Of a stretch of 64,000 bases of DNA, positions 46,061-57,387 are shown piece after piece (within the stretch, counting starts at the first letter, position 1; each line of letters begins with the position of its first letter). Where the stretch lies: NCBI GenBank assembly GCA_032719365.1, contig CM064871.1:70660383-70724382 (forward strand). The letters run 5' to 3'. A program made the position numbers and the translations under genes. Under the pieces are notes generated by a model. That model made no database searches, had not been told where the DNA came from, and saw nothing but the letters and a program-made list of their open reading frames with translations. This stretch comes from Prinsepia uniflora (Eukaryota > Streptophyta > Magnoliopsida > Rosales > Rosaceae).

Positions 46061-46442
46061 GGCCTACCATGGATCATTTTAAGGTATTTGGGTGCATAGC
46101 ATATGCACACATACCTGACCAAAAAAGGAAAAAGATGGAAGATAAGAGTAAGAAATGTGTGTACCAAGGTGTAAGTGAAACTTCAAAAGCTTACAAGCTA
46201 TTCAATCCAGTTTCAGGGAAGATTGTGATCAGCCGTGATGTGGTGTTTGATGAAGACAAAATGTGGAATTGAGAAGCACAGCCAAAAATACCAAAGAACA
46301 TTTTGGTGAACAATGAAAATGATGATGAGCAGATAGCCGAGGTGACTGAGACTCAAATTTCTCAACCATCAACATCACCACATGAACCTCAATCTCACAT
46401 ATCAACTCAAAGTGAAGAGGAAGTTGAGGAAGGGAGGGTTTA
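46061..46442 (+). pseudogene. pol: Ty1/copia integrase C-terminal fragment (relic piece 5)
   Basis: Encodes MDHFKVFGCIAYAHIPDQKRKKMEDKSKK-type sequence (FKVFGC-AY, then the GYS-like block and VFDEDKMW), the C-terminal region of copia integrase just ahead of reverse transcriptase. A stop follows MWN at 46270. The acidic linker after it (about 46280-46440) is still readable with changes. Solo LTR H cuts it at 46442. Confidence 0.87.
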
Positions 46443-49029
46443 TCTAACGACCCGGAAATTCGAAAAGTGAAAATTGGGAAAATTTGAAAGGAAATGACGA
46501 TTTTGCCCCTGACGGTAAGGATTGAAAGTTGAATTTTTGTTCGGAACCTTGTTTGGACTTTCCAGAAGTGTTTTTGGATAGGCCTCGGGACGCTGAATCC
46601 GTAGACAGGCGGCATGCGTCAATCGGAGTTCGGACGAGAAAGTTGTGGGTCTGGAAAGTTCAGTGGCAAAAGAGTAAATTGTGACATGAAGGGTAAAATG
46701 GTAAATTGAGTAGTCAAAGTCTTTAACGGTGCAATTAACTGATATTAAATGACTTAATTGGCTGAATCAGCTATATGGGTGACTCAGAAGTTGCTTTTAA
46801 TGACACTTGTCACTAGATAAGAGTGGTGAGTGGCAAAGTGTTGCCGCTTAAGACAAAACAATCAAAAATATTCATTATGTTAAATGCTCCTTCTTCTTCG
46901 TCGCTGAGGAACAACACAAACAAACAAAACATAGAAACCACCCATTGATCGATTTGCAGCAAAACAAGGAAATCAGTACAATTGAGTGAACAATTAAGTG
47001 TCATTTTGGAGTGAAAAACCGAAAGGGAAGCAGAGACAACTGAAATGAAACCATACTCAGCACACCCGAAAAACTACCTACAAACTTAAATGTCGAATTG
47101 GATTTCTTAGACAGTTTCGATTGAAATTGACGTGATCTTTAGCCTTCTGGGAGCTAAACGAATCGAACCAAATTGATTGGGTAAGAAATTGGCGGTGAAT
47201 TGACAGAGAACAGTCCCTGTGACATTGTCGAATATTGGAGATTGAGTACGACTACTTGGAGGTAAGAACCCTTGAAATTGAATTCAAATTTGTGTTTATA
47301 ATAGACCTAAGATACTTCCTGTGTGATTAATTGAATGAAATTGGTGGAATTTGGGTAGAACCCGATTTAGGACCAGTCGGGTATCGACCTAGGGTCGAGG
47401 GATTCTAGGGTTCGATTCATGAAATTGAAGTCACATATCAGTTATAAACATGGAATGGATGAAAATGAGTGAAAGAACGGGAGGAATTGGGTTCAATTTG
47501 ATGGAAAACAAATCGGGTTGCACTGCGGGTTGCAGACCCGGATAACAGGAAATCGGGTGACAGGGGTGACACTGTTCACGGCACATGGCTTTCACGGGCA
47601 ATCGCTTGCGGCGGCGCGTGAGGGCGCGTGGTGAGGTTTCTGGGGAAATGTTCAACAGGTGTTTTACTCTATGTGATATAACGAACATTTTAGAGTTGGT
47701 TTCGAGTCGATCGGACACCATCTCGATAATGTTTCGAGGGTCCGACAGTTTATGTTATATTTTAAATTAATATTTAAATCCCGAAAAATTACGGGGAATT
47801 GATATGCTGTAAATTGAGTTGTTAGTAACCCTGAATAATGATTGTGGACAGGATTCGAGATTCCTGATAAGTGTCAGAAATTACGGAAACGCGTGCAGCT
47901 CGGGAAGCGAGCAGTTTGGACGGTGTGTGAGTGGGCGTTTGTTTTATAAACCATGATGCATGCATAGTTAAATATTTTACATTATTGATTGCATGATTTG
48001 ACTTGCATTGATGTCTTGATGATGTGGCATGATTATGTGTGATTTAATGATTATTTTAATCGGTCTTTCAGACACGTTTTTCGAGGAAATGTGCAAATGG
48101 TATTTGGGCTAGGCCCGGAGTCAAAAAAGGTTTTGAAAAGGATATTTTGACTTAATTGGTGAGTCAATGATGATTTCTGGATTATTTTAATGTTTTCCAT
48201 GTGATTTTACGAATTTGCGTATAATTGGTATTTGGGCTTAAAACCCTGTCGGGAATGCTTATGACTTGATTTGAGGTCATGGATATGATTGATATGTGTT
48301 ATGATATGGATTGTGTTTATTATTGTGGATCCTGGACACTGGATCATGGGCTGGATGGTGCGAGTGCAGTTCCTAAACGGGACTCGGATGTTGCGTGAGT
48401 GCAGTTCCCGAGTATGTGGTACGTCTAGATGGTGCGTGTGCAGTTCCCAGACATGATGGATATGACTCGGATGGTGCTTGAGTGCAGTCCCCGAGGTTGG
48501 CCTACGCGTAGTGCGGATGTGATTGTGTGATTGATTGTGAACTTATGAATAGTGCGGATTGATGGATTGATTGATTGATTGGTTGTATTGTTTGATGTTG
48601 ATTGTGATTACGTACTGGTAGTGAGTACGGGTTTTTGGTCTGTGTGACCAGGTGCTTATGTTTTCATTTGTTTTGGCCTGAGAGCCGGGATTTACTTTGT
48701 TTTGTGATTTGGCTGGAAAGCCGGTGCTTGTGATTCATATGTTTTTCCCTATGCATGCATGGTTTGATAAACTGGAGGGTAACTGATGTGTTTCCAAATC
48801 GTTTTAAATGATATTATTTTTGTACACTCACACATTTTCTGTTTTGATGACCCTCCAGGCCGTGGCACGACGTTCGGGGCTGATTAAGAGGCGGAGGCAT
48901 GAGTAGATATCAGTGTAGTATCCCTGGTCTGACAAGTGCTGAAGGGTACTTTCGGGACTTCAGTTGACTTGTCAGACGGGAGCAGGACCGGACACGATTA
49001 TCAAAGTCCAGTTGGGACAGGTCCTGTCA
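46443..49029 (+). mobile_element. Solo LTR H
   Basis: 2587 bp with target duplication GTTTA (46438-46442 and 49030-49034). It begins TCTAACGACCCGG (second base changed from G) and ends GGACAGGTCCTGTCA. Distinct family: GTGTGAGTGGGC at 47925-47936 pairs with GTACACTCACAC at 48822-48833. A GTGCAGTTCCC-containing minisatellite of about four units lies at 48357-48500. The 3' hairpin is longer (about 48929-48979). Confidence 0.92.
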
Positions 49030-49034
49030 GTTTA

Positions 49035-49076
49035 CAATCTGAGAAACTCTCAAACATTGAAAAGACCTCAGTGGAT
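49035..49076 (+). pseudogene. pol: Ty1/copia linker fragment (relic piece 6)
   Basis: 42 bases between H and I. Joined across the GTTTA duplication they read GRVYNLRNSQTLKRPQWI, the expected linker between integrase and reverse transcriptase in copia polyproteins. The reading frame is preserved across the H insertion site. Confidence 0.75.
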
Positions 49077-49231
49077 TGACAGGACCCACCCATAATCCCC
49101 CGGGATTAAGAGCTAAATCCTGCTCCCGTCTAACTTATGCATGACACGAAAGCTAAACCGACGTCCAACCTCCATGGGACACGTAAGTCGGACAAGGGAT
49201 TCTCGATTTGACCGTCCAAGTTGTGATTTAA
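49077..49231 (-). repeat. LTR fragment I (end of a broken LTR)
   Basis: 155 bases starting TGACAGGACCCACCC, the 3' end of a - strand LTR including CTGCTCCCGTCTAAC. Cut off by J. The matching other end is not recognisable, see 52366-52918. Confidence 0.7.
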
Positions 49232-52200
49232 TGACAAGACCCATCCCAATCCCCCCGGGATTAGTGCGGGATGACCCTGCTCCCGTCTGACACGGAGTGT
49301 CAGACAAGGGATAATTTCAACCTTTGCCCTCCCGGGCTATCAGAATACGCCAGGATCCGGAGGAGGCATGTGATATCTCGGTCTCTGCTACAGTCCACAT
49401 CCAATGTCAACCTGAAGGGCAGTCAAAACATTAAAAACTGTGAGTGGACAAAACAAAAGTTTATAAAAACATTTAATAAGAAGACATTTGTACCCTTCAC
49501 TAAAAAGCATGCATGCATTGGAAAACCATGTAACCAAAGAAACCATACGTGGGAACTAAGCCCAAATCAGATATAAACCATGGTCGAAAGGACCACAATG
49601 AAAACGACCTTACGGGCCACTGCCCAAATCCATAAGGGACTCGGCCCCAAACCATAAAGAAACCAAGTACACGAGCCACTGCTCAAATCCTGTGCACACC
49701 TGTGCACACCACATATCATATATCATATATACATCACATACATATATATAAGTCACACAACCAATCCTGTCACGGTATCCAAAGCTACGCACGTGCTACC
49801 CGGGTCTCAATCCGAGTCTTTTCAAAGTCAAGGTCAATGTCCGCAGACCACTGACCCTACCCGAGGTAATAGTAACCATAGCCTTCCTGAGAGTAAGGAA
49901 CCCAACTAGGGGGTGACTCCACTCAGTCGGTGCTCCGTGACTACTCCGGGGTCCACCCAGGCCAACGACCCTCCCTGGAGGAGATAGTAGAACATGTAAA
50001 GGAAGGTAGATGAACATATATATACATAACATAATATCCATGCCCGGTTCCCCTGAACCGTCATGATCCATAATAACATAACCGAGGTAACATGCCGGTT
50101 CCCATAAATCGTCATGTACCGTAATAACCAACAAGGGTTCATGCCGGTTCCCATAAACCGTCATGAACCATAATACCATAACAAGGGTTCATGCTGGTTC
50201 CCATAAACCGTCATGAACCTGGGAATCCATTTAAGGTTCCCTGACCTGAAATCAAAACCGTAAAGTGACTGGGTCTCGTGCCCGAACATAGGACATCAGC
50301 TGGGCACCGTGCTCGGAATCTGAGGTCATATGCCCGAGACAAAACCAAATGGGTCTCATACCCGAGTTTATCCTTTTGAAATTCAAATCCAGTTCATTTA
50401 AATCAATACAGAAATACAGACCCGTACAAACACCGTTTAAGGCCGAAACCTTGAAATACGTGCTTATACGTAACCACATACAAATGCACCCATGGCATTA
50501 CAAACAAGCATTTAAAACATATAATAAACATTTATGCATGCACCAATTTAGAAAACAAGGTCCACTCACAAACCGTCCGAGCTGCCGCCTCGATTTGCGT
50601 GCCATACGGCTCCCCAAGCCGATCACAGTCACCGGGACTCCCAAACCTGTCCAAATCGTAATAGAAGGTTACTAACTACTTAATTAACCTCCCACTAAAG
50701 CCCCGTAATTTTCCCGTATTTTTAACTATTTTTAAAACCGAACCTAAACCTTCCGATGCCCCGAAACATATCGAGACGGTGTCCGATTGACACGAAACCA
50801 GTCCCGAAATGTTCGTTACATCGAATAGATGATTTCGTATATTGGAACCTTCCCCAGATTCCCTGCCACGCGCCCTCACGCGCCGCCTGAAGTGGCTGCG
50901 CGTGGGCTTCACGCGCCGCTACAGTACCTGCTGACGTCATCGCTGACGTCAGCATGACGTCATCACTGACAGCCCCTAACAGTGACACGTGTCACGCTCC
51001 CACTGTCTGACATGTCAGTCTGACATTGTCAGATCTGACATGATGACGTCATCCCTGACATGATGACGTCATCAGGATGACGTCATCAGTCATCCCTGCC
51101 TCCTCGCGGGTCGACCCGAATGACTGCAACCGGGTCGCCGTGACCCGCGGCTTGACTCGGCCGGTTCTCCCTGCTCCGGCCACCATTTCTCCTCCCGTTT
51201 GTCCCATTCTACTCGTCTCAATCTAACCTAAGGTTCTATGACATTAAAATGGAAGGAAAACAACTAAAACCTGTACCTCCAATTCGGCCATGGCGGCCGT
51301 GACTTCCTCCGCCGTTCACGGTTGTTACAGGCCGTCCAACGCCTCGAAACCAATCCCTCTTGACTCCCCTAAGTCCCTAGAATGTGTTAGGATCCACAGA
51401 AACCCAAAACCGTCCCTTAAAACTCATTTTCGAATTTTGAAGTTTTCTTACCTCACGGGTTCAGCTCCTCCGCCGTGTCCTCCGTCGTCCGTCGCCGTGA
51501 CTCACCGTCCCAGTCTCTCTGTCCTTCCCTCCACTCACTCACGGTCACACCCAAGCAATGAATGGTGATGGTGTGTGTGTGTTTCGGTTTTTGAAAGAAA
51601 ATGAAGAAAAATGGGGTTATGGGTTTCGGGTGGGAGGATGAACAAAGATGAAGGAGGATGGCTGATGAGAGAAGGAGAGATAGGATGGAGGGTGTGGATT
51701 TAAAGTTAGAATTGATTTGGAGGGTTGAGATTGAATGGTGGGTGGGTTTGGTTTATAAAATTAATTAAATAATATTAATTAATTATATAGATCCACAAAT
51801 TGGGGGATCAAGTCAATGGGATGAGTGACACTTGTCACTCATCCATGGGGCCCACTAAAATATCTGCCCAATCAGATTTCGCCAAATCGTCCCCGTCTCG
51901 AAGTTCGTGCATAGTGAAATCGAACTTCCGTGACCCATAACTCTTCCGTTCGAAGTCCGATTTCAGTGTGCCGCCTGCCTATGGATTCGTATCGTCCTCA
52001 TCTACGTAACGGTCTTCGGCCCTCGACCATCGGACCTCCCGGTCAAAAAGTCAACTTTTGACCTCCTATTCACCCAAATTACCAAAATGCCCCTAAACTT
52101 CCGAACGTCATAACTTTCTGCCCGAACGTCGGAATTGAACGTGCCACCTGTCTATGAACTCGTGACGTCACGAACTACGTCATGGTCATCGGTCAAAGTC

Positions 52201-52360
52201 CATTTGACCACCCAATTGAAAAGTCAACATTTTGCCACCACTAAGGGAAAAACGGTCATTTCGCATCATTCGTCCGATTTCGCTCTACTATTCACGGATT
52301 AGCCTCACTAATCGTGATTAGTCACTAATCTAATCATGAAATTCGGGACGGGTCGTTACA
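49232..52360 (-). mobile_element. Solo LTR J (D-family)
   Basis: 3129 bp with target duplication TTTAA (49227-49231 and 52361-52365). It begins TGACAAGACCCATCCC and ends GGGTCGTTACA. It has CTGTGAGTGGAC (49438-49449) with partner GTCCACTCACAA (50560-50571), the GGTTCCCATAAACCGTCATG minisatellite (about 50040-50220), a GCGCGTG palindrome (about 50868-50920) and a cluster of TGACGTCA sites (50931-51088). Confidence 0.93.
50931..51088. promoter_or_regulatory. TGACGTCA cluster in LTR J
   Basis: Six TGACGTCA palindromes in about 160 bp. This is the core site of TGA-type bZIP factors (as-1-like elements). A transcriptional role is inferred from its upstream position in the LTR. Confidence 0.55.
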
Positions 52361-52365
52361 TTTAA

Positions 52366-52918
52366 ACCTGGTTTAAATGATTTGATGTCGGGATTTGAAA
52401 TATGGTTTAATATCAATGATTTAAAAATGGATTTCGGAAAGTAATTTCATGCTTGAGGCCTAGTTCAGAAAAGTGTTTTGAGAAACGTGATTTCAGGTTT
52501 TTGAGTCGGATTTCAGAATGACGATTTTGGATTCGATTTTGGGAACTTGAAAGTTGATTTCCGGGTTTGGGTTCGGAATGGTTATTTCGGATGCTAGCTT
52601 ACAGAATGATGGTTTCGAACTCGGATTTGGAAATGGATATGGATATGAGTTCTGGGTTTGGATTCGGGATCCTAATAAGATTGCGGATTCGGATTCGGAA
52701 ATGGATAATGGTTTTCAAACGGTTTTGGATAGGATTTGCTGGATCTGGTTATTGGGTTTAAAGACCCGGATTGAGTTTAAAGACTCGGGAGTTTAAAGAC
52801 TTGGATATTGATATTTCCCCCGTAGGCCTATTGAGTTCAAAGACTCGGGAGTTTAAAGACTCGGATTATATTGAGGCCTGGATTGAGTTTAAAGACTCGG
52901 GAGTGTAAAGACTCGGAT
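52366..52918 (+). other. Chimeric remnant of insertion I
   Basis: The left part (about 52590-52705) matches the interior block GCTAGCTTACAGAAT ... GGATTCGGATT of A and D in + orientation. The right part (52754-52915) is an array of seven GAGTTTAAAGACTC / GGGTTTAAAGACCC units like those in the LTR of B. The LTR end at 49077 has the opposite orientation, so insertion I was rearranged. The right edge CGGAT (52914-52918) is one base off TGGAT at the left edge (49072-49076). Confidence 0.55.
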
Positions 52919-53862
52919 AGATCCAGCAGGTTCGATGAAGATACTGCCAACTTTGCCTTGTTTGTTGGCAGTGACCCCATCACTTTTGATCAGGCCGTGA
53001 AGGAGGATAAATGGAAGGAGGCAATGGACAATGAGATAATGTCAATTGAGAAAAATGATACTTGGAAGCTCACTGACTTACCAAAGGGGCAAAAGAAGAT
53101 TGGTGTGAAGTGAGTGTTCAAAACAAAGCTGAATGAAATGGGAGAAGTTGACAAGCATAAAAGCCCATTTGGTGGCTAAAGGGTACAAACAAAAGCAGGG
53201 AATAGACTATAATGAAATCTTTGCACTCGTGGCAAGACATGAAAACATAAGGATGCTTATATCCTTGGATGCCAAGAATTCATGGAAGATCATTCAGATG
53301 GACATGAAGTTTGATTTTCTCCATGGAGAACTACAGGAAGAAGTTTTTGTTGAACAATCACCTAGTTTTGTTCAACAGGGAAAGAAGGCAAAAGTTTTGA
53401 AACTGAAAAAAGCCCTTTATAGCATGAAGCAGGCTTCACGGGCATGGTACAGTAGGATTGACACATATGGGATTTGAAAAATGTCCCTCTGAACATACGT
53501 TGTACACTAAGGCTGGAAATGGAGATAAAATTCTAATAGTATCTCTTTATGTTGATGGTCTAATCTATATAGGAAACAATCATGAAATGATTATTGAGTT
53601 TAAGAACTCAATGATGAAACAGTTCGAGATGACAGACCTAGGACTAATGCACTATTTCTTGGGGATTGAGGTGATCCAAACTTCTTTTGGTAACTTCATT
53701 TACCTAAAGAAGTATGCACAAGAGGTGCTGGAAAGGTTTCAGATGTGGAAGTGTCAATCTATAGGAACTCCAGTTGAACTTGGTTCAAAGATCAGTAAAG
53801 ATGAAGAAGGAATAGAAGTTGATAACACTTTCTTCAAGCAAATTGTTGAAACAAGGATCTAA
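52919..53862 (+). pseudogene. pol: Ty1/copia reverse transcriptase fragment (relic piece 7)
   Basis: The frame opens with NFALFVGSDPITFDQAV and KWKEAMDNEI, the start of the copia reverse transcriptase. It continues through KGYKQKQGIDYNEIFALV (about 53170-53230), MDMKFDFLHGEL, LYSMKQASRAWY (about 53420-53455), the catalytic YVDD box mutated to YVDG (about 53547-53560), then MTDLGLMHYFLGIEV. It stops being recognisable after FFKQIV (about 53845). There is a TGA at about 53110, frame changes near 53155 and 53460, and RNase H plus the 3' LTR are absent. The gene is inactive. Confidence 0.9.
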
Positions 53863-54440
53863 CACTACTTGGACATAAATAAAAGAACCAAAACAATCTA
53901 ACACTACAAGGATCTGACACTACTTGGTATCAAGATCTACTATCTAATTGATCAATATCTATTCCTTTTTTTCTACCTCTCATGGCTGCTCCCGCTCTTC
54001 CTTGAGTTCATAAATTCCTCACCATCAAGTTTGAACACACCAATTATGCTCTTTGATTGGCCCAAATTGTGCCACTCCTTCGTAGTCACAATCTTCTTTC
54101 ATTTATCGATGGCGCCTCTGAGTGTCCCGTTACCTTCCTCCTTGATGATGAACGCACCCTCACTAACATCGTCAACCCTGCCTATGACACTTTTAATTAT
54201 TCACTATTACTCTACAATATACTATTCACCACACCCCTTACACCTCAGACTAACCACTAACTTGGGCGTCGGAGTACCCTTAGGCTGGTACCACACCGGT
54301 GCCTATACTCTGACTGACCAACCAACTCCCTTCTTTTACAAGTTTGTTCGAGGGAACGTGGCAGAGCAGCATTCGCTCCCTAGGTTGTCACATTTCAACA
54401 AGGAGCTATCTCATGCTCCTTGAAGAAGCAACCAATTGTC
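53863..54440 (+). pseudogene. Second, short Ty1/copia relic (primer site, gag start, leader-like tail)
   Basis: A sequence like a tRNA-Met primer site (TTGGTATCAAGATC, about 53918) is followed by an ATG at 53982. The frame from there has two stops and encodes a copia Gag N terminus of the Retrotran_gag type (TNYAL-LAQIVPLLRSHNLLSFIDG, about 54040-54120, then NPAYDTF). After about 54190 the sequence changes to CTTGGGCGTCGGAGTACC and GGTACCACACCGGTGCC, motifs resembling the R/U5-leader part of other plant LTR elements. A separate family from the long relic. It ends at element K. Confidence 0.6.
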
Positions 54441-57284
54441 TGTAACGACCCGAACTTTCGTAAATCTTATTTTATTGTAAAATGACCGTTTTGCCCCTGA
54501 GGGGGGAAAAGTTGACTTTTACCTCGGGAAGTATTTAGGACTTTGACACGTGACCGTGACGTAGTTTAGGACGTCACGAGTTCATAGGCAGGTGGCACGT
54601 TCGATTCCGACGTTCGAGGAAGAAGTAGTGACGTTCGGAAGTCGAGGGGCATTTTGGTAATTTGGCCATTTGGGGGCCAAATGTTGACTTTTGACCCGGG
54701 AAGTCCAACAGACGAGGGCCAATGACCGTTACGTAGGTCTCGTCGATGCGAATCCGTAGACAGGCGGCACGCCGAAATCGGACTTACGACGAAAAAGTTA
54801 TGGTCAAGAACGTAACCGAACTAACCGAGACTCGGAACTTAAAATAATATTAAAATAATGAAATCTGGTTACTTTATTCAAAATCAATCTGGACCCTTGA
54901 TGAGTGACACATGTCACTCATCTACTTCATCCAAAACATCCCCAAAAATCAGGATCTGTGTTTGCCATTCCATTAATTAATTAATTAAACCTCCCTAAAT
55001 CCTCACCCTTCATCCTATACTCTGACTGAATCTCAGCCCTCCATTCCATCTGATCACTCTGTTTTAAAAACCATGAGAGAATTCATTCTCTCATTTCTAT
55101 TCATTCAAACCGTGGCTAACTCTCATCCTTCAAATAATCACACCAGCAGCTCACCACCCAACCTTCCTCACCAGGCAGCACCAGACCGTCCACCACCTCC
55201 ACCTGACACCGGCCAACACCACCACGGCCACCCTGCACGGCTGGAAAACCCACAAACCCGAGAAGGAACCCGTGCAGCCCAAACTGTCCAAACCGTCCAA
55301 ACCATGACTTCTGGGCTCGAACCAACCTAGGGCTAGGACCGTTGTGACAGCTGGACGGCTCAGGACCGGACTGGGCAGCTCACGGCGGCGACACGGCGGC
55401 GGTAAGCCCATAAACCCGAGAAGACCGATTTTCCTTCCCTGTTTCGAAACTTCCGTTTTTAACGTTAGAAATGTTTGGTTGCTTTTGAGACATAACCTAG
55501 GGGACTAGACGACCATTTCAGACCTAAGTACGCGGCTAGAAGCTCGACGGCTCGCCGGAGAAGACGAACCAGAGCTGGCAGCCGGTTCCCCGTCGATTTT
55601 CAGGTGGTTTCTTGAACTTAAAAACCTGTTTTAATCCCACAGAACCATAGAACATGTTTAGACGAGTTTATAGGAACAAATCCCATCGATTTTGGTGGTC
55701 GGGTTGATGAGAACTAGTCGGGTCGAACCGTGGGTCTGCGGTGTCCCGGTTCTCAGACCCGGTACTGTAGCTGATGACGTCATCATGCTGACGTCAGCAG
55801 TGACGTCATGATGATGTCATCATGTCAGAATATTGTCAGACCAGGGACCAGTAGGCTGTTGACACGTGTCCTCTGACACTGTCAGTGATGACGTCATGCT
55901 GACGTCAGCATCACTGTAGCATTGTTGACCAGAGGGTTGACCAGCGCGTGGGGGGCGCGTGTGAACAGTATTTTGTGTGGGACCAGTGCCATTTTCAAGA
56001 TTTCGACGATACGGATCCAATGGCGGTGGTTTCGTGTCGATCGGAGATCGTTAAGTTGGTCAAATTAGGGTTTGATGCCTTGGGAAGCGTGTTCGGACGG
56101 CTTTCCCGGGCCGGTATCAGTCTAGGGTTTCTTAGTTGTTTAGTAAGGACTTAAAGTGACCTTTACGTATGTTTTGGACATGACAGGAATTGTACTTTAA
56201 CCCTTGGACGGGGCTTTACGCTCGGGATTGCAGCGGGATTGTACTGTGAGTGGGCCTTTGATTTCACTAAACTTCGGCATGCATAACTGTTTTACTTTCT
56301 ACTATATCTATATGTGATTCAAGTAAAAGTATCTGTTTATCTTGAGTATGATTTATGGCACGTATTACGATGTTTGGGGCATGAGACCCGTCTGGTTGTT
56401 TATGAATGGTTTGGAGTCATGTATATGTATAATGGATCTCGATATTATCTGTGGTACTGCACTGTATAGATCTACCCTAGGATTCTATCTCCTCCGGATG
56501 TAGGTACACCGGAGTGGTCACGGCGCATTGCCTGTGAGGAGTCATTCTACGGAGGGACCGGACCGTAGAGTGACTCAGGAGCAGGATTGCTACTATTGGA
56601 CGTCTGGGACGTCAGGCATCTAGAATGCCATGCTCGAACTAGGTTCGGGATTTGGACTCGGGATTGAAACCCCAGGTGGCACGCGTAGCCTTGAGACTGT
56701 GACCTTATTGGGCGTCTGGGACGTCGGGCATCTGGGATGTCAGGGTTGGGATGTATAGTGCAGTGACTAAGATTATATTATGTTGATATTATTCTGCTTA
56801 TGATTATATGGTTTTGTGGTTTATGATACTATGCATGTCTTTTCGGAAAACGGAGGGGAAAAGCTATATGTTTTCGAAATGGTAAACTACTTTGTAAACC
56901 TTGAGTTTCGGCCCACTCACCTTTGTTGTTTTACTACCCCTCGAGGTAGTGCTATCGAGGAGGAGGATCCCGAGGAGGAGGAGGAGGAGGATCCCGAGGA
57001 GGAAGAGGCATAGGTTTACGTTGCGTACCTGAACCCTACTGCTGGGTAGGTTGGCACGTAGTGTGTCTAGAGTCGTGCTCAATAAACTGTATTCGGGAAC
57101 TATCCCTTGTCTGACACTATTTGTATTCGAGTATTTGTGTGGCGTGCTATGTATGACTTAACTTTGGTTTTTCTTTATGCATTTCATCTTCAATAAGGGT
57201 ATTTTTGGTATTTTAATGTCGGGTGTCAGACGGGAGCAGGGCATGTCCCGGGTGGTCCCAGGGGGATCGGGGCGGGTCCTGTCA
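54441..57284 (+). repeat. 5' LTR of element K
   Basis: 2844 bp, TGTAACGACCCG to GGGTCCTGTCA. CTGTGAGTGGGC (56244-56255) pairs with GCCCACTCAC (56911-56920). A TGACGTCA cluster lies at 55771-55912. The terminal hairpin is opened by about 110 bases between TGTCTGACAC (57109) and GTGTCAGACGGG (57222). A GAG/GAGGAG codon-like simple repeat lies at 56957-57008. Confidence 0.94.
55771..55912. promoter_or_regulatory. TGACGTCA cluster in the 5' LTR of K
   Basis: At least five TGACGTCA/TGACGTCAG sites in about 140 bp, a candidate bZIP (TGA factor) enhancer. The copy in the 3' LTR (about 63187-63328) has lost one site to a G-to-A change. Confidence 0.55.
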
Positions 57285-57287
57285 ACT

Positions 57288-57299
57288 TGGTATCAGAGC
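57288..57299 (+). other. Primer binding site (initiator tRNA-Met) of element K
   Basis: TGGTATCAGAGC, three bases after the 5' LTR. Confidence 0.92.
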
Positions 57300-57387
57300 A
57301 CTAGGTTGTGGTCAGCATGCTAGACTAGTGGTCAGTACTTATTTTAAAAGATGTCAGTATCTAATCTATGCCTCTTAACAGTGGGTT

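Noticed and set aside
55073..55330. 85-codon Pro/His-rich + frame in LTR K, repeated at 62489-62746
   Set aside because: It is present in both LTRs because they are duplicates. It is low-complexity and lacks independent support as a gene.
56957..57013. Glu-rich repeat coding-like stretch in LTR K
   Set aside because: A GAG/GAGGAG simple repeat within U5-side LTR sequence, not a protein domain.
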